Assembly: GCA_900546355.1 (NCBI GenBank) | Contig: URCM01000024.1 | Location: forward strand, 1 to 31,105 | Source: an uncultured Bacteroides sp. | Lineage (GTDB): Bacteria; Bacteroidota; Bacteroidia; Bacteroidales; Bacteroidaceae | Direction of reading: 5' to 3' | Length of the DNA stretch: 31,105 nt | Shown here: positions 1 to 8,539 of the stretch, piece after piece | How positions within the stretch are numbered: position 1 is the stretch's first letter | How the letters are laid out: each line of letters begins with the position of its first letter | The notes under the pieces: model-generated | What the model saw: the letters and a program-made list of their open reading frames with translations, nothing else | The model's database searches: none | Told to the model about the DNA's origin: nothing | Program-made: the position numbers and the translations under genes

Positions 1-54
1 TGCCTCAAAAACTCATCCCAAATCATCGCACGATAAATTCAAAACAGCTTCTTA
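1..54 (-). repeat. End of MITE-like repeat element (partial copy, cut by window edge)
   Basis: The reverse complement of positions 1-54 matches 25816-25869 with one mismatch (gaattt here, gagttt there). It is therefore the terminal quarter of the 200-bp element that is complete at 25814-26013, in the opposite orientation, and it continues left of the window. The outer edge is the inverted terminal repeat starting near position 54. The last codons and stop of the EnvC-like gene lie inside it. The repeat is directly visible; calling it mobile is an inference from the inverted ends of the complete copy. Confidence 0.8.
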
Positions 55-1346
55 GCCAGCCAAAGTTCCGGATTCAGCTTGGCGGTTTCTTTGCGAAGCT
101 GGAAATGGAGGACGGTATTGCCGTTGGCATCGGTGTGCACCGGCCCGATTATATCCCTGGTCTTCAGGACACTCCCTTTCTTGACCAGCACCGAGCTCAA
201 ATTGCAATACACCGAAATATAGCTTCCGTGACGCACCAACACATTGGCCAGCCCGTTGTACTGGAAGATGGCAGACACCTCTCCATCAAAAATGGCACGA
301 GCCTGCGCACCGTTTTTCCCTTTTATATCAATGCCCTTATTGTCCAGACGGACATTGCGCAAGCCTTTCACCTGGTATTTCCCGTAATGCCCGATGATGG
401 CGTATGCCCCCGTAATCGGCACAGGAAGCCTTCCTTTATTCTTTTCGAATACATTCGACAAACGTAAGTCTTCATTATCAACCTTATAAGTTTCCACTTT
501 CGATTCGGGGACGGTTGCCGGTTTCTTAGCTTCGGCTATCGCTTCCTTCTGAACTTCTTTCCGCTTCCGTTCAGCCTCAGCTTTCCGTTTTGCTTCCGCT
601 TCTTTCCGCTTGCGTGCCGCTTCAATCTCGATTTCTATCAGACGGTCTATTTCCGCATTCAAGCGATTGGCGGAACGGCGTTTCTCTTTTATTTCCCGCT
701 GGATGGCCCCTTGTTTCTTTTGCAAAGAGGAAAGCAAGGCCCGGCGTTCCTTTTCTTGCGCTTCCAGTTTCAGTTTTTCCGCTTCCCCTTGTTTCAAGAC
801 ATTCGCTTTCGCATCCCGGCTGGCAAGCAGACTTTTTTGTTTATCCGCCACCTGCCTTTGCTTGCGCTGCACTTCTTTTCCTTGCCTCCTTTGATAATCG
901 GCATACTCGCGCACATAACGCATACGCCGGTACATCTGGCTCAAGTTATCCGCCGAAAAGATAAACATCAGCTTTTCTTGAATCGACTTATTCCGGTACA
1001 TGTACATCACCGACTTCTCGTACTTCTTTTTCTTCTCGGCAAGTCCACGTTCCAAGGCGCTTAGTTCCGTCTTCAAACGGTCTATTTCGCTTTGGATAAC
1101 CAGCACATCCTTTTCCATGGTTTCGATGTAACGTTTCCGGTCGGCAATCTGCCCCGACAGGACCGCCAGGTTATCCAACTGGCTCTTTACATCTTTCTTG
1201 GTAGACTGAAGCAAGGTTTCCGAATCGGATATCTGTTTTTGTAAAGCGGCATGTTGCTTTTCCAGTTCCCGAATCTTCTTTGTACTTTGCGCACAAAGAG
1301 AGACGGAAACCAGTCCTATCAGCAATATGCTCCATATCCGTTTCAT
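39..1346 (-). CDS. EnvC-like murein hydrolase activator (coiled coil + degenerate LytM/M23 domain)
   Basis: A 435-residue exported protein. A signal peptide (about residues 1-19, MKRIWSILLIGLVSVSLCAQ) is followed by a long charged coiled coil (about 22-280, with KRK/EAE-rich heptads) and a C-terminal LytM/M23-type domain (about 310-435). Peptidases of this family bind zinc through HxxxD and HxH. Here the first motif reads NKGID (His replaced by Asn, Asp kept) and the last reads HFQ (second His lost), so the domain is probably inactive. That matches EnvC-type proteins, which activate cell-separation amidases rather than cut peptidoglycan. The start overlaps the 3' end of the preceding DUF4292 gene by 4 bp, implying co-transcription and translational coupling. 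The last residues (KKLF) and stop are encoded by the repeat element at 1-54. The class is well supported; the partner amidase is not visible. Confidence 0.88.
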   Translation of the reverse strand: MKRIWSILLIGLVSVSLCAQSTKKIRELEKQHAALQKQISDSETLLQSTKKDVKSQLDNLAVLSGQIADRKRYIETMEKDVLVIQSEIDRLKTELSALERGLAEKKKKYEKSVMYMYRNKSIQEKLMFIFSADNLSQMYRRMRYVREYADYQRRQGKEVQRKQRQVADKQKSLLASRDAKANVLKQGEAEKLKLEAQEKERRALLSSLQKKQGAIQREIKEKRRSANRLNAEIDRLIEIEIEAARKRKEAEAKRKAEAERKRKEVQKEAIAEAKKPATVPESKVETYKVDNEDLRLSNVFEKNKGRLPVPITGAYAIIGHYGKYQVKGLRNVRLDNKGIDIKGKNGAQARAIFDGEVSAIFQYNGLANVLVRHGSYISVYCNLSSVLVKKGSVLKTRDIIGPVHTDANGNTVLHFQLRKETAKLNPELWLAKKLF

Positions 1347-2164
1347 TCGTTCTGCAACATTTTCACCAATTCTTCTATACTTACACGGGTATATTTAGCC
1401 GGTATTTCCGTACGGGCTTTCCAGTCGCCGCCTACATTCAGACGGGAGAAATCCATTGCCAATGTCAACGGTTTGTTGGCTCCTTCGATGGAAAGTCTCA
1501 TCTTTTCCGGGAAAAAACGTTGTTCTATCTTCCGGAACGCATCGTATTTCCATTGCAAGGCATACGGAGTGCCCGATACCCCTATCCGGCTCTCTTGCAA
1601 CCAGCCTTCTCCAGTAGAGGCAAAGAACCGATAAGTCAATTGATGCCCGCCTTTCGCTTCCAGCATCGCACGTCCCTCATCCAGCGAGAGATGGAAACGG
1701 TTTGCGTCACTCAAATCGACTTGCGGCTTGCCCGGTACAAACAATTCATTGAAGAACAACGATTGAAGTACCGCAAAACTCAAGTCGGTGCGTGCCCATC
1801 GGTTTATTTCTTCAAACGATACCTGCACATAACGCTTGTTCAAACGGTCGAGCGCCAGCAAGCCATCAGGCGAAATTTCCAACCGGGCGACTTCAATGCC
1901 CAAGAAAGGAGCTACGGATAATTGAATCGATTCGCCCCGCTTCAAACGCAAAGTAGCATTTACTCCAGCATGTTTCCCATCGCCCAATGATAAATCCAAA
2001 GCGACCTTCCCGCTCAGGCTTTGCCAGGCAGGAGTCTGTTCGATGACCTTTTCTACATAGGCTTCTCCCGTCAATCCTCCAATCATCGGTGCTTTTACCG
2101 CCCTACGCGAAGAGGAACACGAAGCCACCAGAAGCGCCAATAATATAATGTATATGTATTTCAT
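1343..2164 (-). CDS. DUF4292-type lipoprotein
   Basis: A 273-residue predicted lipoprotein. I chose the ATG at 2164 because it gives a compact signal peptide, MKYIYIILLALLVAS, directly before the lipobox Cys (LVASC). The same frame is open upstream and an ATG at 2206 would add 14 polar residues. The mature part resembles the DUF4292 family of Bacteroidetes lipoproteins, with a LolA/LolB-like pattern of beta strands (for example SLSGKVALDLSLGDG and LRLKRGESIQLSVAPFLG), but this fold assignment is from recall and unverified. It lies 45 bp after the TPR lipoprotein gene (3 bp with the longer start) and overlaps the EnvC-like gene by 4 bp, so the three are likely one operon. Its role is unknown; an outer-membrane or cell-separation role is a guess from the neighbours. 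Confidence 0.8.
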   Translation of the reverse strand: MKYIYIILLALLVASCSSSRRAVKAPMIGGLTGEAYVEKVIEQTPAWQSLSGKVALDLSLGDGKHAGVNATLRLKRGESIQLSVAPFLGIEVARLEISPDGLLALDRLNKRYVQVSFEEINRWARTDLSFAVLQSLFFNELFVPGKPQVDLSDANRFHLSLDEGRAMLEAKGGHQLTYRFFASTGEGWLQESRIGVSGTPYALQWKYDAFRKIEQRFFPEKMRLSIEGANKPLTLAMDFSRLNVGGDWKARTEIPAKYTRVSIEELVKMLQNE

Positions 2165-2209
2165 TGCTTTCTCCAGACGCATTTGCGTTTCTACATTCGT
2201 TTCCAATAA

Positions 2210-4000
2210 TTACTCTATATACTTTTTCAACTTAATCTTCCGCTTCAAGCGTTCGATTTCTTCTTTCGTAGGCGGAGTTTCTCCCTCAACCGTTTCTTTT
2301 ATGGCATCCGCTTTCTTCCAGTATTCCAAAGCCTTGTCTTTCTCACCCAGCATATAATAAATATCTCCGCAATGCTCCATAATGACCCGGCTCTTATCGC
2401 CTCCGTTCCGCAAAGCCTGCTCGATATAAATACGTGCCTCCGTATATCTCCCTTTCTCAAAAAGAATCCATGCATACGTATCCAAATACGTTTCATTATC
2501 CGGCTCCGCCTTCACCGTACGGTAACTCATTTCTTCCGCCTTATCAAGATTTTTTTTCTCCATAGACAAGAAATAAGCATAATTATTCAGTGTACCGACA
2601 TTATCGGGATTATGCACTAACGAAGAATCGTATGCGGCGTATGCCTTCTCCGACAGTCCCTTCTGATGATAAATGTCTCCCAAGATGGCATAAAAGTCGG
2701 AAGCTATCTGCTTGTCACTCTTCTCATTGATTTGCCTTACTCCACGTGTAAACACATCAAGTGCCTCATCCAATTTATCCTGTTGATAATAAGCGACACC
2801 TAAATAATAATAAAATTCCAAGGCATCGGGATGATATTCTAACGCCGATGTAGCAATCCGGATTACCTCGTCCAAATTGTTATCTCCAATCGCATAGCTC
2901 AACAACTGCAAGCGGGCGGGTTTGTTTTCCGGGTCTAATGAAAGTACCTGTTCCAACACCGGGATAGATTCCTGCTTCATATTCTTGGTTATCATGTATT
3001 GCGCACACAACATTGCCAAATCAGCATTCTGTTGGGGCCGTGCCAGGATGCGCTTGAACAAGGCTACGATTTGTGTACTGTCTTTGGTAGTCTGTTCCGA
3101 CTGAAGGATGTTCTGGCGCATCAATTCCATCTTCGTATCCGACTGCACATTGTCGTTCATCAATATCGTGTCCAACTGAAGCTGATACAAGCTATCTTGC
3201 CCCGTCTTCTGGTAATACGAAGCCATCGAAAGTACCGCCGGAGCATAATTCGGTTCCTCTTTTAATATACGCCGATAGATAGCCAACGCCTCCTCGGGAC
3301 GATTATTGTTCAGATAAACATCGCCCAATATTGTCTGATAACGCAAATCGTAAGGATATTCCTTCGATAGATTTTCTATCTCAACAAAAGCACTATCCTG
3401 CTTGCCCATCAGCAAATACATCCGGAACTTTTCCATACTGATTTGCTCCGACTTACCATCCAGTTCCTCCAAACGGTTTAAAACATTGACCACATACTGA
3501 TAACTTTTCGTGCGGTTATACAAGTCAACCAGTGACATCAACGGTTCCAGACGGGAAGGAAACTGCTCTGCCATATTTTCGTAAACCGCAACGGCTTTCG
3601 GAATGTTCATCTTCTGCTCGTAGTAGGATGCCAAAGTCTGCTTGTACCAGAAGTTCGATTCATCGGAACGAACCGCCTGTTTCAACGCTTCTTCCCCTTT
3701 TTCCTCCTGTCCCAAATACATATAAAACCGGGAAATCTCATACAAGGCCGCCCCCGACATCGGATTAATATCCAAGCAATGCTTATAAAGCTCGTAGGCG
3801 GCATCGTATTGCCCCTTTTCTTTCATCCGCACCGCTTCCAAGAAATAATAATCGAACTTGCGGCGTTGCTCAAAGCTTAAAGAGACCGGTTCGGGCACCG
3901 CCCCAACCTGCTTCTTCCTTGCTTGTTTTCCGGTTGTCCCGCACGCCACAAGCATCATCAGCATTCCAACCGACACGATATAAAACAGTTTTCTCATCAC
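2210..4000 (-). CDS. TPR-repeat lipoprotein
   Basis: A 596-residue protein with a lipoprotein signal peptide (MMRKLFYIVSVGMLMMLVAC, lipobox LVAC) followed by tandem tetratricopeptide repeats along almost the whole length. Clear units include those around GQYDAAYELYKHCLDINP, NNRPEEALAIYRRILKEEP and QDKLDEALDVFTRGVRQ, and the C-terminal unit with YMLGEKDKALEYWKKADAI. TPR arrays are protein-binding scaffolds; this one should sit in the periplasm, anchored to a membrane. It is the first gene of the run TPR - DUF4292 - EnvC-like. No TAnnTTTG box was seen just upstream, so it may be read from the dut promoter through the 96-bp gap, which contains an imperfect inverted repeat. The specific partner is unknown. 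Confidence 0.88.
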   Translation of the reverse strand: MMRKLFYIVSVGMLMMLVACGTTGKQARKKQVGAVPEPVSLSFEQRRKFDYYFLEAVRMKEKGQYDAAYELYKHCLDINPMSGAALYEISRFYMYLGQEEKGEEALKQAVRSDESNFWYKQTLASYYEQKMNIPKAVAVYENMAEQFPSRLEPLMSLVDLYNRTKSYQYVVNVLNRLEELDGKSEQISMEKFRMYLLMGKQDSAFVEIENLSKEYPYDLRYQTILGDVYLNNNRPEEALAIYRRILKEEPNYAPAVLSMASYYQKTGQDSLYQLQLDTILMNDNVQSDTKMELMRQNILQSEQTTKDSTQIVALFKRILARPQQNADLAMLCAQYMITKNMKQESIPVLEQVLSLDPENKPARLQLLSYAIGDNNLDEVIRIATSALEYHPDALEFYYYLGVAYYQQDKLDEALDVFTRGVRQINEKSDKQIASDFYAILGDIYHQKGLSEKAYAAYDSSLVHNPDNVGTLNNYAYFLSMEKKNLDKAEEMSYRTVKAEPDNETYLDTYAWILFEKGRYTEARIYIEQALRNGGDKSRVIMEHCGDIYYMLGEKDKALEYWKKADAIKETVEGETPPTKEEIERLKRKIKLKKYIE

Positions 4001-4023
4001 AAAATCCTTTTAGGCTTATACTC

Positions 4024-4083
4024 ACCACAGAGAACACAGAGTACCTCAGAGGAAATAATTAAAACCCTGTGTGTCTTTGTGGT
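4024..4083. repeat. Imperfect inverted repeat in the dut-TPR gap
   Basis: The arms at 4024-4042 (accacagagaacacagagt) and 4065-4083 are inverted copies with about 16 of 19 positions matching and a 22-nt spacer rich in A and T. The structure is downstream of dut and upstream of the TPR gene, both on the minus strand. It could form a hairpin that attenuates read-through or protects the dut mRNA 3' end. There is no clean T-run, so it is not a textbook terminator. Confidence 0.6.
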
Positions 4084-4096
4084 AAAAATCAAACAT

Positions 4097-4531
4097 TCAT
4101 TTCGTTCCCGTATGTCCGAACCCGCCTGAGCCGCGTTCGGTTTCATCCAACACCTCCACTTCTTGCCACTCGGCTTGCTCGTAACGGGCTATCACCATTT
4201 GGGCGATACGCTCCCCGTCTTCTATTGTAAAATCTTCGGTAGAGAGATTGACCATGATTACCCCGATTTCCCCCCGATAGTCGGCATCAATCGTACCGGG
4301 AGTATTCAGCAAAGTAATCCCTTTCTTCAATGCCAGCCCGCTACGCGGACGAATCTGTGCCTCGTATCCTTCGGGCAAAGCGATATACAGTCCCGTAGGA
4401 ACCAAACAACGCTGCAAGGGTTTCAACACAACCGGTTCATTCAAATTGGCACGCAAATCCATTCCTGCCGAATAAGAAGTGGCATATTCCGGAAGCGCAT
4501 GCTTCGACTTATTGATAATCTGTATCTTCAT
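4097..4531 (-). CDS. dut: dUTP diphosphatase (dUTPase)
   Basis: A 144-residue trimeric-type dUTPase, which hydrolyses dUTP to dUMP and pyrophosphate, keeping uracil out of DNA and supplying dUMP for thymidylate synthesis. All five family motifs are present in order: AGMDLRAN (I), [12 protein letters not shown] (II), [19 protein letters not shown] (III, with the catalytic Asp in IDADYRG), GERIAQMVI (IV), and the C-terminal glycine-rich [13 protein letters not shown] (V), which closes over the substrate. Length is typical. It is transcribed divergently from the dGTPase gene, so two dNTP-metabolism genes share one 125-bp control region. That region contains a 9-bp perfect inverted repeat that overlaps the best -7 box for dut. 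Confidence 0.97.
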   Translation of the reverse strand: MKIQIINKSKHALPEYATSYSAGMDLRANLNEPVVLKPLQRCLVPTGLYIALPEGYEAQIRPRSGLALKKGITLLNTPGTIDADYRGEIGVIMVNLSTEDFTIEDGERIAQMVIARYEQAEWQEVEVLDETERGSGGFGHTGTK

Positions 4532-4552
4532 TATAGTCTTTAATTAAATTCA

Positions 4553-4577
4553 CCTGCGAAAATACATATTTCGCAGG
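4553..4577. promoter_or_regulatory. Palindrome in the dut/dGTPase divergent promoter region
   Basis: CCTGCGAAA at 4553-4561 and TTTCGCAGG at 4569-4577 form a perfect 9-bp inverted repeat with a 7-nt spacer. On the minus strand, the sequence at 4564-4557 reads TATTTTCG, a 7 of 8 match to the Bacteroidales -7 box TAnnTTTG, correctly placed for dut. An operator overlapping a promoter, or a hairpin in the dut leader, would both fit. Only the inverted repeat is certain. Confidence 0.6.
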
Positions 4578-4617
4578 ATTTATACGTACGTTTACCATTT
4601 TTTAAACGAATCTTTTA

Positions 4618-4625
4618 TACATTTG
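4618..4625 (+). promoter_or_regulatory. Candidate -7 box for the dGTPase gene
   Basis: TACATTTG is an exact match to the Bacteroidales -7 consensus TAnnTTTG, 32 bp before the ATG at 4657. No clear -33 TTTG box was found; TTTA at 4591-4594 is the nearest candidate. Predicted transcription start is about 4631. Confidence 0.55.
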
Positions 4626-4656
4626 CAAGCCGACATCCTGCAGAATACAAGAAATT

Positions 4657-5991
4657 ATGATGAACTGGAATCAATTGATATCAAACAAGCGCTTCGGACT
4701 GGAAGCCTACCATGAAGTGCGGAAAGAAGACCGTACCGAGTTTCAACGTGATTATGACCGTCTTATCTTCTCTTCCCCATTCCGTCGATTGCAGAATAAG
4801 ACACAAGTATTCCCGTTACCCGGAAGCATATTCGTACACAACCGTCTGACACATAGTCTGGAAGTATCGTGTGTAGGACGCTCGTTGGGTAACGATGTGG
4901 CACACCTGTTGCTGCAAAAGCATCCGGAATTAGCCGGCTCTCACCTTTCCGAAATAGGCGCCATTGTATCTGCCGCTTGCCTGGCACACGATATGGGAAA
5001 CCCTCCTTTCGGGCATTCGGGCGAAACGGCTATCGGCACTTATTTCTCGGAAGGCAAAGGTCAAGCCTTGAAAACATTGCTCGACCCTGCCGAATGGGAA
5101 GACTTGACACACTTTGAAGGAAACGCCAACGCATTTCGCCTGTTGACCCACCAATTCCGCGGCAGACGCGCGGGAGGCTTCGTACTCACCTATTCCACCC
5201 TGGCATCTATCGTCAAGTATCCCTATTCTTCCCGGCTTGCCGGGAAAAAACAAAAATTCGGTTTCTTTCTCAGCGAGGAAAAAGACTATGAACGCATTGC
5301 AAACGAATTAGGCATTATCCGCCTGAGCAAAGAAGGTGAACCGATACGCTACGCCCGCCATCCGTTGGTCTATCTGGTAGAAGCCGCCGATGACATCTGC
5401 TACCAAATGATGGATATCGAGGATGCACATAAACTGAAAATCCTCACCACGCAAGAGACCAAAGAACTCTATTCGCATTTCTTCACCGAAGAACGACTGG
5501 AGCGTATCCATAAGATTTGCCAACTGGTGACCGACACCAACGAACAGATAGCCTACCTGCGCTCGTCTGCCATCGGAGTACTGACCAAAGCCTGTGTAGA
5601 AACATTCGTAGCACATGAAGAAGAACTTCTCTCCGGCACTTTTCAAGGGCCGCTTATCAAGCAAATAGCCCAACCGGTAAGAGATGCTTATAAAAAATGT
5701 TCGGAAACGGCAACCGACAAAATCTATTGCGCCAAAGATGTATTGGACATCGAATTGGCAGGTTTTCAAGTCATCACCACGCTGGTCGACCTGATGATAG
5801 AAGCCGTGCGCTATCCGCACAAAGCCTATTCCCAACTCCTGATAAACCGTGTGTCGCACCAGTACGACATGCAGGCCCCTACCCTTTATGGCAAAATACA
5901 AGCGGTGCTGGATTATATCTCCGGCATGACCGACGTCTATGCCTTGGACTTATACAGGAAGATAAACGGGAACAGCCTTCCGGCGGTATGA
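4657..5991 (+). CDS. dgt: dGTP triphosphohydrolase (HD domain)
   Basis: A 444-residue dGTPase-family protein that releases triphosphate from dGTP (and possibly other dNTPs). The HD-superfamily metal site is visible: RLTHSLEVS supplies the first His, and LAHDMGNPPFGHSGE (H111-D112) the HD pair. The N-terminal segment FSSPFRRLQNKTQVFPL is highly typical of the family. Length fits the short bacterial type. It diverges from dut, and its stop codon is only 3 bp from the stop of the convergent fusion gene at 5995, so the two transcripts must overlap or share termination signals. The symbol is by family; substrate preference cannot be read from the sequence. Confidence 0.93.
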   Translation: MMNWNQLISNKRFGLEAYHEVRKEDRTEFQRDYDRLIFSSPFRRLQNKTQVFPLPGSIFVHNRLTHSLEVSCVGRSLGNDVAHLLLQKHPELAGSHLSEIGAIVSAACLAHDMGNPPFGHSGETAIGTYFSEGKGQALKTLLDPAEWEDLTHFEGNANAFRLLTHQFRGRRAGGFVLTYSTLASIVKYPYSSRLAGKKQKFGFFLSEEKDYERIANELGIIRLSKEGEPIRYARHPLVYLVEAADDICYQMMDIEDAHKLKILTTQETKELYSHFFTEERLERIHKICQLVTDTNEQIAYLRSSAIGVLTKACVETFVAHEEELLSGTFQGPLIKQIAQPVRDAYKKCSETATDKIYCAKDVLDIELAGFQVITTLVDLMIEAVRYPHKAYSQLLINRVSHQYDMQAPTLYGKIQAVLDYISGMTDVYALDLYRKINGNSLPAV

Positions 5992-5994
5992 CAC

Positions 5995-7335
5995 TCATTT
6001 CACACTCTTCGCCGCACGTAGAATCAATTCTACGGCTCCGTCGATACCGGTACAATCGGTATTGATAATCAGGTCGTATCCACCGATGTCGGTCCATTGC
6101 TTGCCCGTATAATGCCAATAATGGTTGGCACGGCCCGTATTCACGCGTTCTATCTTCCTGGCTGCTTCTTCCTTCGAGAGAGGGAATTTCCCGCATAACT
6201 GATTCACGGCGAAATCCAGACCCGACCGGATAAAGACACGGAGCACATGCGGGTCATCGCGAAGAATCCAGTTGCCCAACCTACCGATGATGACACACGG
6301 CCCCTTGTGTGCCAGTCCACGGATGGTGCGGCTTTGGCTTACATAAATGGCATCTTCTTTCGAAGGGTTCAAAGAAGCAGGTATGCCGCTATCGGCAAAT
6401 ATCAGTTCCCATAAACGGGCGGTAGAGATATTCTGCTCGTTTTTCGCTACAAACTCTGTAGAATACCCCATCTGTTGCGCCGTCTGGTCTATCAGTTGGC
6501 GGCTATAGCACGGACATCCCAACCGGCGTGCTACTTCTTCACCCACGGCATTTCCACCGCTCCCATACATCCGGGCAATGGTAATCACCAGGTTACCTTC
6601 CCACTCGTCACTCGTACGGACGGCATCGGAAGCCATGCGTTCGGCTTTCGGAATGAATAGTTTATCAAGCCATGCAAGATGCGGCGCGAATACACGCACC
6701 ATCATACCGACATAGAACATGGAAATCAATGTTCCTACTCCCACCAACTTCCAACTCCAGCCGCCGAAATAAATGAACATGAATATCGTGCCGATGCACA
6801 CCAAAGACGTATCGGAACAAATCTTCACCTTCCCGAAATCTTTTTTCAGAAACTTAGAGATAGCCAGCGGAAGTCCTTCGCCCGCCAACATCAATGAATC
6901 GCAACGCACCTCGCAAGCAATACCAAATGCCAGACAAGCTCCACCGATAAGCAATTCGACAAGCCTCAACGGATAGCCTATCATCGGATTCATGTCAAAA
7001 GGAACTTGCAGACATCCCGTCATCCACATCGTCAGGTCGGTATAAAAACCGAAAAGGAAAGATACCAGAATCTGCGCATATTGCCGTTTCTCGAAGTCCT
7101 TGCGCAATAGCAACACCTGGATAGCAATGAAAAAGACATGCATACAGATGGTGAGTTGCCCCATCGACAGTTTCATGCCCGGAATAAGCGACAAGATATA
7201 AGGAGGAGCGGAGATAGGAGACGAACCAAGGTTGGCACGGATAGACAACGAAGTGCCAAAGGCGATTACAAACAAAATCACGACAAAACCGATATAGCGG
7301 CGCATCCACTCTTCTTTACTTCTCCCTGCATTCAT
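5995..7335 (-). CDS. Fusion: YczE/YitT-like integral membrane domain + cytidylate-kinase-like domain
   Basis: A 446-residue two-part protein. Residues 1-215 form about five membrane segments (starting RRYIGFVVILFVIAFGTSLS, then ANLGSSPISAPPYILS) resembling the YczE/DUF6198 membrane family. Residues 246-446 form a cytidylate-kinase-like domain beginning LVITIARMYGSGGNAVGEEVA, where GSGG is a P-loop variant, followed by YSRQLIDQTA and IIGRLGNWIL typical of the family. The start is uncertain: ATG 7335 (MNAGRSKEEW) is used, 7305 (MRRYIGF, preceded by AAGAAGAG) is an alternative, and the frame extends to 7383. The gene is convergent with the dGTPase gene. The biological role is not established; the kinase part might act on a nucleoside monophosphate or another small substrate at the membrane. 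Confidence 0.82.
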   Translation of the reverse strand: MNAGRSKEEWMRRYIGFVVILFVIAFGTSLSIRANLGSSPISAPPYILSLIPGMKLSMGQLTICMHVFFIAIQVLLLRKDFEKRQYAQILVSFLFGFYTDLTMWMTGCLQVPFDMNPMIGYPLRLVELLIGGACLAFGIACEVRCDSLMLAGEGLPLAISKFLKKDFGKVKICSDTSLVCIGTIFMFIYFGGWSWKLVGVGTLISMFYVGMMVRVFAPHLAWLDKLFIPKAERMASDAVRTSDEWEGNLVITIARMYGSGGNAVGEEVARRLGCPCYSRQLIDQTAQQMGYSTEFVAKNEQNISTARLWELIFADSGIPASLNPSKEDAIYVSQSRTIRGLAHKGPCVIIGRLGNWILRDDPHVLRVFIRSGLDFAVNQLCGKFPLSKEEAARKIERVNTGRANHYWHYTGKQWTDIGGYDLIINTDCTGIDGAVELILRAAKSVK

Positions 7336-7468
7336 CTGCTGACATCTTTTAAAACCGCAGCGAAGGTACACAAAATCCGGCACCCCGAATCGGATTCCTC
7401 CCAGGGTTTAAACTTATTTATACTTCGTGGGGTTTTCAGGTACCACAAAGGGACATCCGGGTGAACAC

Positions 7469-7497
7469 AAAAAAGCTACCGCTTGCGAACGGTAGCT
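7469..7497 (-). terminator. Rho-independent terminator after glsB
   Basis: On the minus strand an 8-bp perfect stem (AGCTACCG / CGGTAGCT, positions 7497-7490 and 7481-7474) with an 8-nt loop is followed directly by six Ts (7474-7469). It lies 23 bp past the glsB stop and ends the glsA-glsB transcript before the fusion gene. Confidence 0.9.
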
Positions 7498-7519
7498 CAA
7501 TAATATGTTTCATCAGCTT

Positions 7520-8515
7520 TCAGACCTTTTCCCCCTCTTTCGATACAACCGGATTGGCTCCTGAAGTCAATTGCAAGGCTTCGGGATGTTCACGCAGGTA
7601 CGACTCGATGTGGCGCACGCGTTTCTCCTCCAATATCTCGTCTACGGCTATCAGGATGCCGGTTTCCTCCACCATGCCGAAACCGTCGTTGATAGCGGTA
7701 CCGAACATACGCATGGTAGGCGAAAGGCTCATGTAAGCGTTGACCAATGGCGGGATGTTATAACCCAGCTTACGCACCTCGCGGTTCAGCACCCGATAGT
7801 CCTCTTTAAACGTATCGTAGCAGAAGATTTCCTTCAATACCGCCTCGTCCGTTTCTATCTTCAACGGCTCCATGGGCGTAATCAGGTTATCCTTGTCCGA
7901 GAAGTGTTTCTTCAGGAAATACAGAATCATGTCGCGCCCGAAACGGTTGTAGTTGGGATACATCGTCATTTTCCCGAAAAGGTATTTCACGTTCGGCTTT
8001 ACCACCGTGAGCGCACCCAGCCCGTCCCATAAGTTATCCAGAGCGAACAAGCCTTTCGAGCCAGCCCGTGTCGACTGGTATTCGAGGGTTACGAACGAAC
8101 GTCCCAGCTCGATGGTAGTAGGAAGGTATTCCTTCAAGAACTTTTCCGAGAAATTGAACATGTGAGCCGTGGCCAACACCGGACGTCCTTCCTTATCGAA
8201 CTCTACCTCATTGCCTAACAAATAACGGTATCCTCCCAAAATCTCTTCAGCCTCAGGATTCCACACAATCAACTGCTGATAAGGATTTTCCATCAAGTCG
8301 TACTCATCCAAATCAACCGACTCTCCCGTGCCTCCCCCAGCCGCACGGAAAGCAATTTCACGCAAACGCCCGATTTCCTGCAATGTATTCGGCGCATTCT
8401 TCCAATTTACGATGTAAATCTCGTTGTTGCTCTTGTTAGTCGACCGCAACCGTTTTTCAGGTGTCAGTTCCAACTTCAGTAATTCCCGGTCAACCGGTGC
8501 AATAATTTCTTTCAT
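7520..8515 (-). CDS. glsB: GNAT-type N-acyltransferase, glycine lipid synthesis (GlsB-like)
   Basis: A 331-residue acyltransferase of the OlsB/hemolysin-like GNAT superfamily. Recognisable segments are LREIAFRAAGGGTGESVDLDEYD, EEILGGYRYLLGNE and IELGRSFVTLEYQ, as in Bacteroidetes proteins annotated as hemolysin-like or GNAT acyltransferases. In Bacteroides thetaiotaomicron the homologous gene glsB makes N-acyl glycine (glycine lipids) and sits next to the O-acyltransferase gene glsA. The same pair is present here, glsA being 24 bp upstream on the same strand. Expected role: N-acylation of glycine with a 3-hydroxy fatty acid at the inner membrane, feeding glycine and flavolipin-type lipids. 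The assignment is by family and neighbourhood; substrate is inferred. A strong terminator follows. Confidence 0.85.
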   Translation of the reverse strand: MKEIIAPVDRELLKLELTPEKRLRSTNKSNNEIYIVNWKNAPNTLQEIGRLREIAFRAAGGGTGESVDLDEYDLMENPYQQLIVWNPEAEEILGGYRYLLGNEVEFDKEGRPVLATAHMFNFSEKFLKEYLPTTIELGRSFVTLEYQSTRAGSKGLFALDNLWDGLGALTVVKPNVKYLFGKMTMYPNYNRFGRDMILYFLKKHFSDKDNLITPMEPLKIETDEAVLKEIFCYDTFKEDYRVLNREVRKLGYNIPPLVNAYMSLSPTMRMFGTAINDGFGMVEETGILIAVDEILEEKRVRHIESYLREHPEALQLTSGANPVVSKEGEKV

Positions 8516-8539
8516 ATATGTTATGATGTGAGCTATAAA

